The notes: generated by a model not told the origin, from the letters alone. Shown: positions 17,486 through 27,531, numbered from the stretch's first letter. The stretch: DNA of 64,000 bases from Saprospiraceae bacterium UBA6168 (GCA_002435785.1 DIUC01000024.1:1-64000); one strand, 5' to 3'. Made by a program: numbers and translations.

Positions 17486-18712
17486 TCAAATCAATTTTTT
17501 CAATTTGAAAATGAATTTCTGCTTTTTTTTGTCCCGTTTCACCACTACCACCATTTTTTTTCCTTCTTCCTTTCGCAGGGTTTGTTGAACCTGCTCCAAG
17601 CTGAGCATTCCAACTGGTGTCCAGTTCAACCGTTTGATTTCGTCACCAGGAAGGAGGCCGGCGATTGCAGCAGGGGAACCGGGAATTATCGAGTGAACGA
17701 TGTACCTGTTGAGCAGATAATCCGAGGCGATGATGACCAAGCCGCTTTTGTCAAATTTGAATTCCTTTTTGTAGCTTTTGTTGGGTTGCAAGTAAAGTTT
17801 TTGCATTGGGTAGTCAATGATGATGTCGAACCTGCTGAGGACGCCGTTGCCTATGATGCCATTCCGGCCCAGCATCATGGTAGTGTCCATGCCTTCTTCC
17901 AGGTCCTGAAAGTTGGTGACGACTTCTTCGCAATGCAATTCTCCGAGGCTTAATGCCGCCACCCTGCCCAAATGCCCCGTCAGGAAACCGCCCAGCCCGG
18001 TGCCGATATTGCCACTTACTGCGTTGGGTGGTGGTTTTAGGTCGGGGTGGGTGTTGGTGTTTAACAGAAGGGATAGCATAGCGCCAGTGTCCAACAAAAG
18101 TTTGACTTTGACCAAAGTGTCATTTTGGGTCCGAATGACCGTTTCCAAATAGGGCTTGTTCTTTTCGATGGTGATGGGGAGCATTTTGTACCCATCCGGT
18201 AGGGCTTTTCCGCTGCCGGACTTTGTCAACGTAATGATTTTGGTCTCGAAGTTGATTTTCACAACCAAGCCCTTGAACATATCTGCTCCAAGGATACCAT
18301 GTACCTGCATCCCCAGTAGTTCCTCAAAGTTGAAATAGTCCTCGTCCAACACGAGCAAAGATTGGCTTGGCGCTACCATGTCTTCAATCCGAAAGTGGAT
18401 GCCCCGCACCAGGTACGCTATCAGCACCGTTCTCATGTCGGAACCCAACACTTTGAATTCCCGCTCGTACTTCACTCCCATCATGTCGGTGATGCTTCGC
18501 TTGGCGAGGATGGTGTTCTCTGCACCCGTATCGAAGATGAACTTCAGGGGGAACAAGTGGTTGAAGGTGACATTTACAAGGATGAGGTTGTTTTTGTATT
18601 CAAATGGGATGTCTATTTTCTTTACGTCCTTCAATATCTCGTACCCCGGCTGGGCGCTGGCCTCGCTAACGCAGATTAGGAGTAAGCCAATAATGAAGCT
18701 GGAGAGTTTCAT
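17486..18712 (-). CDS. secreted protein with two retropepsin-like aspartyl protease domains and a PDZ domain
   Basis: 408 residues. Signal peptide MKLSSFIIGLLLICVSEASAQ, then a first pepsin-like single-lobe domain with FIFDTGAENTIL (Asp61) and a second with LLLDTGAMLSLLL (Asp208), then a PDZ domain (about 325-400, HSIIPGSPAAIAGLLPGDEI). Retropepsins need two DTG lobes; here both could come from one chain and form an intramolecular active site, or the protein may dimerise. Aspartyl protease-PDZ proteins are common in Bacteroidota and are predicted periplasmic or surface proteases; substrate unknown. It stands alone between the giant protein and the LacI regulator, all minus strand. Confidence 0.85.
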   Translation of the reverse strand: MKLSSFIIGLLLICVSEASAQPGYEILKDVKKIDIPFEYKNNLILVNVTFNHLFPLKFIFDTGAENTILAKRSITDMMGVKYEREFKVLGSDMRTVLIAYLVRGIHFRIEDMVAPSQSLLVLDEDYFNFEELLGMQVHGILGADMFKGLVVKINFETKIITLTKSGSGKALPDGYKMLPITIEKNKPYLETVIRTQNDTLVKVKLLLDTGAMLSLLLNTNTHPDLKPPPNAVSGNIGTGLGGFLTGHLGRVAALSLGELHCEEVVTNFQDLEEGMDTTMMLGRNGIIGNGVLSRFDIIIDYPMQKLYLQPNKSYKKEFKFDKSGLVIIASDYLLNRYIVHSIIPGSPAAIAGLLPGDEIKRLNWTPVGMLSLEQVQQTLRKEEGKKMVVVVKRDKKKQKFIFKLKKLI

Positions 18713-18792
18713 GTGACCATTGTTTTGCTACTGCCTTTTAGCTGTTTTGATTCCTGATTTGGAAAAAAAGGAAGGTTTAAACAGCTCGTACC

Positions 18793-19791
18793 TCACACCG
18801 ACCCAAGTTCCACCAATGTGGTTTCAATTTTGTGAAACCCTTCGAGGTGCTTTTCACCCAACAACATCCTAAACAACAAGGTTGCAGCAGAGTTGCCTAC
18901 CTCCTCGCCGGAGTGACGGATATGCGTGATGCCTGGGTAAAGATAATGTGGTGCCTTGCCGTCGCTGATGGAAATCAGCGCTAGGTCGTCGGGTATTTTG
19001 AGGCCAAGGCTGTTGATGGCATGGTAGGTCTTCACCATCAGCTTGTCGGACATGGTAAAAACGGCCGTAGCGTCTGGGTTTTCATCCAACAACTGGATGA
19101 TTCGCTCTTCTATATCTTCGTCCCCGGTGATGGTCAAAATCCTATTTGGGTGGTTGCCCAATTCATTTTGGTTGAGTGCCTGCCGGAACCCGTTGGCCCT
19201 CAAATTGGTCATGGACAATCTGTCGTCGTCAAATATGCCCAATATATTGGTGTGTCCCTTCGAATGGAGGTGTTCAACCGCCTTTCGGCTCGCTTGTGAA
19301 TCGTCTATGGTCAGGTAGGGAATTGCGTCGTTGTTTAGCACCCGGTCAAAAAGGACGACGGAGGCGTCCATTTCGGTCAATTTCAGCAGGTGGTCAAGGC
19401 TTTTTGTTTCGGCAGATAATGAAATGAGTACCCCGTCCACGAACATTTGGATGCAATAGTCCACCAAGTCTTTCTCCTTTTGAAACTTGTTGTCGGATTG
19501 GAGGAAAATGAGGAAGTAACCATGCTTCTCCACCACTTTGCTGATGCCTTGGAGTATTTCCGGGAAGAAGAACGTGTTCACTTCCGGTAAAATGGCAGCG
19601 ATAATTTTCGAACTTTTTGAATGCAGGAACTGCGCGCTGGGATTGGGGTGGTAGTTGAGGGCAGCGGCTACCTCCCTTACCCGGTCTTTGGTCTCTGGCG
19701 CAATGTCAGGGTGGTCTTTTAGTGCCCTCGAAACGCCGGAAACCGAAAGGCCAGTCAGTTTAGCAATGTCTTTCAGCGTATAACGCTTCAT
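18793..19791 (-). CDS. LacI-family transcriptional regulator
   Basis: 332 residues from the ATG at 19791, selected because it is immediately followed by the LacI helix-turn-helix (YTLKDIAKLTGLSVSGVSRALKDHPD, split here); 33 further upstream codons lack any conserved feature. Residues about 60-330 form the periplasmic-binding-protein-like effector domain (KIIAAILPEVNTFFFPEILQG...). Such regulators bind a sugar or related ligand and an operator palindrome. It is divergent from susC, and a perfect inverted repeat at 19918-19935 in the shared 408-nt gap is its probable target. The likely regulon is the susC/susD unit, with autoregulation possible. Confidence 0.93.
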   Translation of the reverse strand: MKRYTLKDIAKLTGLSVSGVSRALKDHPDIAPETKDRVREVAAALNYHPNPSAQFLHSKSSKIIAAILPEVNTFFFPEILQGISKVVEKHGYFLIFLQSDNKFQKEKDLVDYCIQMFVDGVLISLSAETKSLDHLLKLTEMDASVVLFDRVLNNDAIPYLTIDDSQASRKAVEHLHSKGHTNILGIFDDDRLSMTNLRANGFRQALNQNELGNHPNRILTITGDEDIEERIIQLLDENPDATAVFTMSDKLMVKTYHAINSLGLKIPDDLALISISDGKAPHYLYPGITHIRHSGEEVGNSAATLLFRMLLGEKHLEGFHKIETTLVELGSV

Positions 19792-19917
19792 TGGATATTG
19801 ATTTTGTTTCGAAAAAGACAATTTTGAAGTGAGGAAAAAATGCCTGTTGTTTTGATTTCCTGTAAAAGTAGGAATTTGAACAGAATCCATCGAAGTAACA
19901 AAAAGTTCTCCACATCA

Positions 19918-19935
19918 ATCGTTTGAACAAACGAT
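19918..19935. promoter_or_regulatory. candidate LacI-family operator
   Basis: ATCGTTTGAACAAACGAT: two perfect 8-bp arms around a central AA, in the intergenic region shared by the LacI-type regulator (start 127 nt away on the minus strand) and susC (start 265 nt away). The CGTTTG-type half-site and size fit LacI-family operators, although most have a central CG. Confidence 0.6.
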
Positions 19936-20050
19936 GTAGTAGGTTTGACTTTGTCCCAATTTAATTTTAATCAAAGCCCGTTGCCTTGCAATTGTTTTAT
20001 TTTTAGAGATTTACGCAGATTTTTTTCGCCCCCATTCACAAAACTGCTGA

Positions 20051-20082
20051 TTTGGCCGTTTAGAAGTTAATTTGCAGCTTTG
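20051..20082 (+). promoter_or_regulatory. predicted Bacteroidota promoter of susC
   Basis: TTTG (20051-20054) - 20 nt - CAGCTTTG (20075-20082). This matches the Bacteroidota TTTG ... TAnnTTTG pattern with one mismatch at the first base of the -7 box. Transcription would begin near 20089, leaving a leader of about 110 nt. The candidate operator lies about 115 nt upstream. Confidence 0.5.
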
Positions 20083-20199
20083 CCCCTTTGTCGGCATTGT
20101 GCATTCTTCTCCCCGAAACTGAAATTTTCAAGAAAATCCCGTTCGTATCCTCACTAAAAAGCATTACAACAACTTTTGTCTAACTAAACTAATTAATGT

Positions 20200-23181
20200 A
20201 TGAAACTTAAAATTGACTATCTCACGAAATGTCTACTGCTGCTATTTGTGGCAATGGGCATGAGCGGTCTGGTTATGGCGCAGCGTACCATCAAAGGTAC
20301 GGTGACCGATGCCCAGTCCGGCGATGCGCTCATTGGTGCCAACGTGTTGATAATCGGTACCAGCGCTGGTACCATTACCGACATTGACGGCACTTACGAG
20401 CTACGGTTACCAGAAGGGGCAACCCAAATTGAATTCACTTACACCGGCTACGCTTCCCAAAAGGTTACGCTGACCGCCTCCAACGTTTACGATGTGAAGT
20501 TGGATGCTGGGGCAGTTTTGGGCGAGGTGGTGGTCGTTGGTTACGGTTCAGTGAAAAAATCTGACCTGACGGGCTCGGTAGTTTCGGTGGGTGAAAAGGA
20601 CTTCAACAAAGGCTTCTTCACCTCTCCAGACCAACTTATCCAAGGTAAAGCCGCCGGTGTTCAAATCTTGAACAACAGCGGTCAGCCGGGTGGGTCTTCC
20701 ACGATTAGGATACGGGGCAATTCCTCCATCCGTGCTGGCAACCAGCCTTTGTTTGTGGTGGATGGTGTTCAGCTTACAGGAAACTCAACAAAGCCAGGCA
20801 CAGATGCTGGTGATTTGGGAGCAACCGCCACTTCCAACCCACTCAACTACTTGAACCCCAGCGACATAGAGTCTATGCAGATTCTTAAGGATGCGTCTGC
20901 AACGGCCATCTATGGTTCAAGGGGTGCCAATGGTGTGATTTTAATCACCACCAAGAAAGGTCGCAGTGGCACACCGTCCATCGAATTCAACTCTTCGATT
21001 GGTGCAAGCTCCATCCTGAAAAAATACAAAGTGCTTGATGCCAACGAATATCGGAGCGCTTTGGAGGAATATGATTTCCCGGTTAACTCAACCACAAACA
21101 GGAGAAATGGTGACTACGGAGGTGAGGCTGATGCGCTTGGTGAAATTCTTCGCACAGGATTAGTTCAAAACCACGGCATTTCTATTTCTGGTGGCAGCGA
21201 CAATGGCACTTACCGGGCTGGTTTTAACTACCTCAACCAAGAGGGCATCGTTAAAGGAAACGACCTGAGGCGATACAGCGCAAACCTTTCTGGTTCCTAT
21301 AAATTCCTCAACAGCAAGCGATTGCTTATTGATTGGGGCCTGATTGCTGCCCAAACTGGTGAAAATGGCCCAGCTGTTTCCACCAACCCAGGTTTTAGGG
21401 GCAACTTGATTGGCAATGCAATGCAGTGGAATCCAACCCAAAATATTTACAATGAGGATGGTTCACCTGTTATCATTCCGGAGTTTGGCAACTTCACAAA
21501 CCCAGTAGCGCTGCTGGATGCCTTCAAGGACAAATCCAATACCTTTGATGTTATTGCAAGTTTTTCTCCATCATTTAGAATCACAGACAACCTCACCTAC
21601 AAATTTGCTTACAACGTTACACATGGCGTTGGAGACAGGAGGACGCAAATTGCTCGGTGGATTAACATCCAAGATGTGGAGAACAGGGGTTTGGCAAGCT
21701 ATCAGCAAGAGAAGAATACCAACCAGATTCTAACTCATACACTGAACTATACGGCTAACATTGCTTCAGGTGTCAGCATGAATGCTGTTGCGGGGTATGA
21801 ATATCAAAAGTTGCAAGAAAAGGGCATTGGAATGTCCGCTCGTGATTTCCTCGTGGAAGATTTCGACTACACCAATATTTTCCAAAATTCAACACCTGGA
21901 AGTCGTAATGTATTTTCTTACGCAAATCCTAATGCAGAGCTTCAGTCCTATTTTGTAAGGGGTATCTTCAACGTTAGGGAAAAATACCTTTTGACAGCTA
22001 CCATGCGCGCGGATGGTTCCAGCAAATTTGGTGAGAACAACAAATATGGTTACTTCCCGGCCGTGGGTCTCGGTTGGAACCTACACAACGAGGATTTCTT
22101 GAAGGGGGGTGCATTTGATGCTTTGAAACTTAGGTTGGGTTGGGGCAAAACGGGCAACTCGGAGTTTCCTGCTGGCGCATCACTTGACCGATATGGTTTC
22201 GGTCAGCAATCAATCAGCCTGGAGAATGTGGCAAACCCTGACCTAAAATGGGAAACCACGACAACTTCTAATATAGGTCTTGACTTTGCGTTGTTTGGGT
22301 ACAAATTGACTGGTACGGTTGAATACTTCAACAGAAACAGCGAAGACCTTTTGTTCCAGTTCCCGACAATTCAGCCAGCACCAGCAGGTTTCTATTGGAT
22401 TAATCTTCCAGGAAATGTCATCAATAGTGGGTTAGAGTTAACGTTCAATGCTCAAATCGTCGAGAACCAGAAGTTCTCATGGAACCTTGGAGCGAATGCT
22501 GCCTTCTTGAAGAACAATCTTGAAAATTACGACGGCCCAGCCATTGATTACGGTCAATTGTTTGGCCAAGGAACTTCCGAGGCCACCAGCCAACGCCTTG
22601 TAAACAATCAACCGCTAAACTCGTTTTACCTCCGCCAATTTGTAGAAATAGGTGAGGATGGCCAGAGCATTTACAAAGATGGTGAGGCGCTCGCATTCGT
22701 TGGTTCACCTAACCCAGACGTGCTATTGGGGATTTCAACCAGCTTCAATGTGGACAAACTAAGCTTGACTTTGAACTTCAACGGAGCACTTGGTCACCAA
22801 ATTTATAACAACACTAAAATGTCAGTTATTCCGATTGGTAACCTTGGTTCCAGGAACATTGATGCCAGCTTGCTGGATGGAAACGTTCAAGAGGCAACCT
22901 CCAACGCCATCAAATCCTCAAGCAGGTATTTGGAAAATGGTGACTACCTTAAACTTGCCAACGCCACACTTTCCTACAACATTGGCAATATCGGTACCTA
23001 CGCCAAGAATGCAAGGGTTTATGTGACTGGCCAAAACCTGCTTGTTTTCACGAATTATAGTGGTTTTGACCCAGAGGTCAATACCGTAAACGAAAGAAAT
23101 GGTCTTCCTTCAACAGGTATAGAATACATTCCATACCCATCTGCAAGGACAATCATCGCTGGGGTTAACTTTTCATTTTAA
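20200..23181 (+). CDS. susC: SusC/RagA-type TonB-linked outer-membrane transporter
   Basis: 993 residues. Signal peptide to about residue 28 (ending VMAQ), an N-terminal carboxypeptidase-regulatory-like domain (about 30-108, IKGTVTDAQSGDALIGANVLI), a TonB-box/plug (VVVGYGSVKKSDLTGSV, DASATAIYGSRGANGVILITTKKG, about 110-250), then a long 22-strand barrel to the terminal VNFSF. It would import an oligosaccharide or other nutrient across the outer membrane using TonB energy, with SusD as lid. The susD gene starts 12 nt after its stop. No carbohydrate-active enzyme lies nearby, so the substrate is not deducible. Confidence 0.96.
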   Translation: MKLKIDYLTKCLLLLFVAMGMSGLVMAQRTIKGTVTDAQSGDALIGANVLIIGTSAGTITDIDGTYELRLPEGATQIEFTYTGYASQKVTLTASNVYDVKLDAGAVLGEVVVVGYGSVKKSDLTGSVVSVGEKDFNKGFFTSPDQLIQGKAAGVQILNNSGQPGGSSTIRIRGNSSIRAGNQPLFVVDGVQLTGNSTKPGTDAGDLGATATSNPLNYLNPSDIESMQILKDASATAIYGSRGANGVILITTKKGRSGTPSIEFNSSIGASSILKKYKVLDANEYRSALEEYDFPVNSTTNRRNGDYGGEADALGEILRTGLVQNHGISISGGSDNGTYRAGFNYLNQEGIVKGNDLRRYSANLSGSYKFLNSKRLLIDWGLIAAQTGENGPAVSTNPGFRGNLIGNAMQWNPTQNIYNEDGSPVIIPEFGNFTNPVALLDAFKDKSNTFDVIASFSPSFRITDNLTYKFAYNVTHGVGDRRTQIARWINIQDVENRGLASYQQEKNTNQILTHTLNYTANIASGVSMNAVAGYEYQKLQEKGIGMSARDFLVEDFDYTNIFQNSTPGSRNVFSYANPNAELQSYFVRGIFNVREKYLLTATMRADGSSKFGENNKYGYFPAVGLGWNLHNEDFLKGGAFDALKLRLGWGKTGNSEFPAGASLDRYGFGQQSISLENVANPDLKWETTTTSNIGLDFALFGYKLTGTVEYFNRNSEDLLFQFPTIQPAPAGFYWINLPGNVINSGLELTFNAQIVENQKFSWNLGANAAFLKNNLENYDGPAIDYGQLFGQGTSEATSQRLVNNQPLNSFYLRQFVEIGEDGQSIYKDGEALAFVGSPNPDVLLGISTSFNVDKLSLTLNFNGALGHQIYNNTKMSVIPIGNLGSRNIDASLLDGNVQEATSNAIKSSSRYLENGDYLKLANATLSYNIGNIGTYAKNARVYVTGQNLLVFTNYSGFDPEVNTVNERNGLPSTGIEYIPYPSARTIIAGVNFSF

Positions 23182-23192
23182 AAAATTCAATT

Positions 23193-24713
23193 ATGAAATT
23201 CAATAAAATCTTTCTTTTGTTTTTGTTGAGCGGATTCTTTGCTTGTACCAACTTGGAAGAATCGCTAAACGAAGACCTAACAAGGTCAGAGGCAGAAGCC
23301 TACCTCAATTCCAACACGGATGTTGGAGCCTTGCTGGAGGCAGCCTACAATGGGATGCGCCTACCTTACCAAGACCAATCCAGGTTTTGGGCTGCCCAGC
23401 AGCATACCACGGATGAGACCCTCGGGCCGACCCGTGGGCCAGACTGGGATGACAACGGTATCTGGAGGGTGTTGCACGACCATACTTGGAATGCAGACCA
23501 CTCATTTTTGTCCAGCACATTCAATGAACTATTGCAAATCGTGTTTACCACCACCAACGCACTTACCTTCAATGTCACTCCACAACAGGAGGCAGAGGCC
23601 AGGTTTATCCGTGCGTTTGTTATTTTCTCCATCGCCGATGGTTGGAACCAAGTTCCTTACCGGGAACCCGGCGAAAACCTGCTTAACGCACCGGCGGTAT
23701 TAAAAGGAACAGAAGCTGTAGATTTCGTGATTAGTGAGCTAAATGCCATTAGTGCAAACCTACCCGATGGCCCAACCAATAGGGCAAACAAGGACGCTGC
23801 CAAAGCACTTTTGATGAGGGCGTACCTAAACAAAGGCGTAATCGCTGACAGGGCTGCTCCCAAATTCGAAAATGGGGACATGCAGCAGGTCATCACTTTG
23901 GCCGACCAAATTATCGCCAGCGGTAAGTACAGTTTGGACAACAATTACTTTGACAATTTTGCGCCAAACAATGATCAAGTATCTTCTGAGAATATTTGGA
24001 CTGCTGAAAACGTAGGTGGCTCCAACAGCGGAAACGTTCGTTCACGCTGGTTTTGTACGCTCCACTATAACCAGAATCCTTCCGGTTGGAATGGTTTTGC
24101 GACTTTGGGCGACTTTTACAATAGCTTTGAAGCGAGCGATTCAAGAAGGGGTGGTAACTACCCTGGCATGACCGAAGTTTCAGGTATCAAGGCTGGTTTG
24201 CTGATCGGTCAGCAATTTGACCAAAATGGCACTGCACTTCAGGATAGGAAAGGCAATCCGTTGGCTTTCACTGCTGATGTTGCACCAGTTGAAACGGGCA
24301 ACAACCTTGAAATCACGGGTATCCGTGTTATCAAATACCCTATCGATTACAATGGCGGTGACAATGCAGACAATGATTACGTCTATTTGCGTTATGCCGA
24401 CGTCTTGTTGATGAAAGCTGAAGCACTAATGAGGTCGGGCAACACCGGTGCAGCGCTGACGATTGTAAATGACCTACGTGCTGTCAGGGGTGCAACTGCA
24501 CTTGGATCCCTTACCGAAACCAACCTGCTTGCTGAAAGGGGGAGGGAGTTCTATTGGGAAGGAAATCGCCGTTTGGACATGATTCGTTTTGGCAAATTCT
24601 TGGAGCCATTCCAAGGAAAGCCTCAACAGTCTGGGCCTGAACGGCTGTTGTTCCCGATTCCAGCTCCTGCCTTGGCTGTTAATCCAAATTTACAGCAGAA
24701 CCCAGGGTACTAA
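23193..24713 (+). CDS. susD: SusD/RagB-type nutrient-binding lipoprotein
   Basis: 506 residues. Lipoprotein signal with the lipidated Cys in GFFACTN (about residue 18), then the helical TPR-like SusD fold; EAEARFIRAFVIFSIADGW and the C-terminal ERGREFYWEGNRRLDMIRFGKF block are the family signatures. It caps the preceding SusC transporter at the cell surface and binds the imported substrate. Immediately downstream of susC and followed by a terminator, so the two form a bicistronic unit. The candidate regulator is the divergent LacI protein. Confidence 0.95.
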   Translation: MKFNKIFLLFLLSGFFACTNLEESLNEDLTRSEAEAYLNSNTDVGALLEAAYNGMRLPYQDQSRFWAAQQHTTDETLGPTRGPDWDDNGIWRVLHDHTWNADHSFLSSTFNELLQIVFTTTNALTFNVTPQQEAEARFIRAFVIFSIADGWNQVPYREPGENLLNAPAVLKGTEAVDFVISELNAISANLPDGPTNRANKDAAKALLMRAYLNKGVIADRAAPKFENGDMQQVITLADQIIASGKYSLDNNYFDNFAPNNDQVSSENIWTAENVGGSNSGNVRSRWFCTLHYNQNPSGWNGFATLGDFYNSFEASDSRRGGNYPGMTEVSGIKAGLLIGQQFDQNGTALQDRKGNPLAFTADVAPVETGNNLEITGIRVIKYPIDYNGGDNADNDYVYLRYADVLLMKAEALMRSGNTGAALTIVNDLRAVRGATALGSLTETNLLAERGREFYWEGNRRLDMIRFGKFLEPFQGKPQQSGPERLLFPIPAPALAVNPNLQQNPGY

Positions 24714-24732
24714 TTTTCAATCTTTTGAATAA

Positions 24733-24770
24733 AACAAAAGGTCGCCTCTTGAGGCGGCCTTTTGTTGTTT
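24733..24770 (+). terminator. Rho-independent terminator after susD
   Basis: Inverted repeat CAAAAGGTCGCCTC / GAGGCGGCCTTTTG (24735-24748, 24751-24764) with one wobble pair, ending in TTGTTGTTT. It lies 20 nt past the susD stop, between susD and a convergent minus-strand gene. Confidence 0.82.
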
Positions 24771-24859
24771 AATGGTAAATGCAGCAGATTTGTGTTTTGT
24801 AAATTTCAAACAAGAGGGGTCTTTTTTTATCCAAATGTGAACAAACTCTCCATTAATTC

Positions 24860-27415
24860 TCACTTCATAATGACAATATCTCCTTTGTAAATTGCCTTTT
24901 TTCCATCAATGAATTCAACCGCTGCCCACCACAAATAAACACCAGATTGTAGCTTCTGGTCAATATTGCTACCGTCCCAGCCACTTGTTTCAATGTTAAA
25001 TAGAATGTTTTCAGCATGGTAAATTGCTTTGCCCCATCTATCAACTATGTTTAGTGAACGAATAATGCCAGGGTCTGGACTTTGAAGAAAAAAATAGTCG
25101 TTGATGCCATCAGAATTTGGAGAAAAAGAATTCGGTGCATAGATTCTTCTTGTTTCATCCACTAATAGTTCCAAGGTGGCGGTATCGGAGCAGCTTGTAT
25201 TGGTGGTAATGAGGGTATAAAACGTATTGAATAGGGGGTTGGCAGATGGATTCAGACATGTAGTGCAGGACAATGTATTGCCTATTGCATCTATCCAATG
25301 AATGAAAAGCTTGTCGCTTTGATTCAAAATCTTTGGGGATAAAACTACTTCCTCCCCTTGGTGGATGCTAATAGGAGTCATTTCAGTAACAGTTATTTGC
25401 TCGCCCAACTTCACATCCCAGTAAACTTTGGAGGGTTTGCAACTGCTCAAAAGGTTGACCTCGTGGATTCCCTCATTTTCAACCCTAAATGTTGACGTGG
25501 TGGAACCGTTATTCCATAAATAGGTGTCTCCGTATCCGCTCGCATCAAGCACCAATTCCTCGTTTAAACATAAAATGGTATCGAAGTATAGAGTGTCATC
25601 CAAAAAGCCTACGATGTGAAAGGTTGAACTGTCGGCAGGCATGGTAGAGGGGTCATCGGAGAGCCGAATTGGCCCCATGAGTTTAGGTAAGTTGTGCAAT
25701 TTAGCTTGGTTTCCATGCATTCCTGGTTTCATCTCATCACTGGCGGATACCAAAATGTCAAGTGTGTCTGAACCCGATTTTAGTAAAATACCTGCTATGT
25801 GTATAACTTCGGGCAATAGTGCGGTATCAATGGTTCCACCAAATGGGTTGTTTACAATTTCTTGCACTTTCAAACCATTTGGGAGGGTGTCAGTAAATGA
25901 AACATTTGTCCTGTCTTCACCGGAATTATTTTTCAGTATGAACCTTAAAAGGGTGGTACCACATCCATATATTGTGTCCGGTTCAACAGTGTGCAATAAT
26001 GAAATGGTAAAAGGGCAGGATGCTGATGTAACTTCATGCCTTACGATTATGGCTTCACAAGTGCTTCCTGCTTCTAATTGGTAAATGCCACCTTGGGATA
26101 CTTCGAATAATTGACTGGTTGAGCCTGTATTCCATTTTATGTTATTGCCATATTCTGAAGCATCCAACACGAGGGATTCACCATGACAAATAAACCATTC
26201 AAAGTTCAAACTGTCCTCTTCAAAACGATTGATTTTTAATGACGTGCTATCCTCAAAACCTGGTGTAATGGCATTGTCAGACAAGGTCAAAAGCCCGTAC
26301 AAACTGGGAAGGTTCTGAAGGGTCGCTTGGCTCTTGTAGGTGTTTTTTGGGAGGTCGCCAACATAGACTTTGAAGGTCAATACCTTCAAGCCGGGGTGTA
26401 GCGTCAAGTTCTTCATGTGTATGGCTCCCGGTTCACTTACGGTATCTATGGATACGCCAAAAGGGTTTCCAATAACCTGGGTTAAGTAAAATCCAGATGG
26501 TAGTTCTTGACTAAAATTTAAACCCGTGATTATTTCGTCACTGCCATTCGCCAATGTATAGCTATATATAACCTCGCTACATGGCAGTGCTACAAGTGGA
26601 TTAACGCTGTTTTTTACTTCCACAGAGAAAAGGCAGGAGGCAGCATCTGCTATCATGTTCTTTGGTCCTGTGGATAGTAATGTCTCCTTTCCAGTGTTTT
26701 TATCAATGCTGAAAACCGCATCAACAATCCCAAATGCCGTTGACCCATATCCATAGAGCTGGCCGAAAACATCGAAATAAAGACCACCAATTTGATTTTC
26801 TATTTTGATTTGATTGATAAATGAAACTGTTCCTGTTGATTTATTTATTTCAACCAAACTTCTATTATTCTTGTCGTAACCGTACAATTTATCCGTAAAG
26901 GGGTCGAAGGCAATATCCGCCATTGAAGTTCCGCTATTCATGGATATTATCGAGGTTGAATAGTTGCTGTTTTCGAGGGACGTTCTTGCAATGTGAATAT
27001 CGTTATTAGCATTATTGGAACCAATGCTTACAAGCTCCTTGCCATCCTTGCTAATATCACCTGCCAAATAAAAGGCGCTACTCATCAAGTTTGGGTTACC
27101 CAAGTCCTGAAACACACCATTGACCCCCAATGCGTATAAGTGGTTATTTGCTGGGTTTATTCCGTATAAAAAGTTGTCTGTCCCCCTGAATCCGATAGCT
27201 TCCAATCCTCCAGCAGGAAGTGGGTAAGAACCGATGAAATCAGGAACAAAATTGGAAGGGTTGACCGCCATCTCTACCATCACGTTGCTTCCAGATAGCA
27301 CCAAAAATACCTGCCCCGTCCGTTTGAATGGTGCTTGGCAAATGGCGATGGAGGCCACTAATAAAGTAGAAATAAGCACTACCCATCTTTTTTTGAAATA
27401 GCTTTTAGAAGCCAT
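24860..27415 (-). CDS. T9SS type B secreted protein with DUF6923/DUF11-like domains
   Basis: 851 residues. Signal peptide (to about 27, ending AICQ). Residues about 30-290 resemble the DUF6923 beta-propeller-like module (FLYGINPANNHLYALG, FDPFTDKLYGYDKNNRSL). Then a duplicated block: two DUF11-like units (around IGNPFGVSIDTV and VNNPFGGTIDTA), each followed by ELVLDAS-YG-...WN-GST and a Cys-containing Ig-like segment. The C-terminus (about 750-851, IYAPNSFSPNSDGINDYF to IYKGDIVIMK) is the gliding-motility-associated type B sorting domain. Predicted surface or secreted protein, function unknown. Convergent to susD, divergent from the FG-GAP gene. Confidence 0.87.
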   Translation of the reverse strand: MASKSYFKKRWVVLISTLLVASIAICQAPFKRTGQVFLVLSGSNVMVEMAVNPSNFVPDFIGSYPLPAGGLEAIGFRGTDNFLYGINPANNHLYALGVNGVFQDLGNPNLMSSAFYLAGDISKDGKELVSIGSNNANNDIHIARTSLENSNYSTSIISMNSGTSMADIAFDPFTDKLYGYDKNNRSLVEINKSTGTVSFINQIKIENQIGGLYFDVFGQLYGYGSTAFGIVDAVFSIDKNTGKETLLSTGPKNMIADAASCLFSVEVKNSVNPLVALPCSEVIYSYTLANGSDEIITGLNFSQELPSGFYLTQVIGNPFGVSIDTVSEPGAIHMKNLTLHPGLKVLTFKVYVGDLPKNTYKSQATLQNLPSLYGLLTLSDNAITPGFEDSTSLKINRFEEDSLNFEWFICHGESLVLDASEYGNNIKWNTGSTSQLFEVSQGGIYQLEAGSTCEAIIVRHEVTSASCPFTISLLHTVEPDTIYGCGTTLLRFILKNNSGEDRTNVSFTDTLPNGLKVQEIVNNPFGGTIDTALLPEVIHIAGILLKSGSDTLDILVSASDEMKPGMHGNQAKLHNLPKLMGPIRLSDDPSTMPADSSTFHIVGFLDDTLYFDTILCLNEELVLDASGYGDTYLWNNGSTTSTFRVENEGIHEVNLLSSCKPSKVYWDVKLGEQITVTEMTPISIHQGEEVVLSPKILNQSDKLFIHWIDAIGNTLSCTTCLNPSANPLFNTFYTLITTNTSCSDTATLELLVDETRRIYAPNSFSPNSDGINDYFFLQSPDPGIIRSLNIVDRWGKAIYHAENILFNIETSGWDGSNIDQKLQSGVYLWWAAVEFIDGKKAIYKGDIVIMK

Positions 27416-27502
27416 TGCGTTAGGTTTTACCTGTTTGTGTTGTAAAAATACTTTTTTTTGAACAGGATAGCATCAAGATAGTCCTTGGGTGTAACCACTA
27501 AA

Positions 27503-27531
27503 TTGACTGCCACCTTTCAGTTTTATCTTTA
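27503..27531 (+). promoter_or_regulatory. possible promoter of the first FG-GAP gene
   Basis: TTG (27503-27505) - 18 nt - TATCTTTA (27524-27531), one mismatch from TAnnTTTG. The start codon lies 61 nt downstream. Suggestive but a single weak match. Confidence 0.4.

Noticed and set aside
17279..17953. 224-codon plus-strand frame near the protease-like gene
   Set aside because: Most of it is antisense to the end of the protease/PDZ gene, and it has no recognisable domain.
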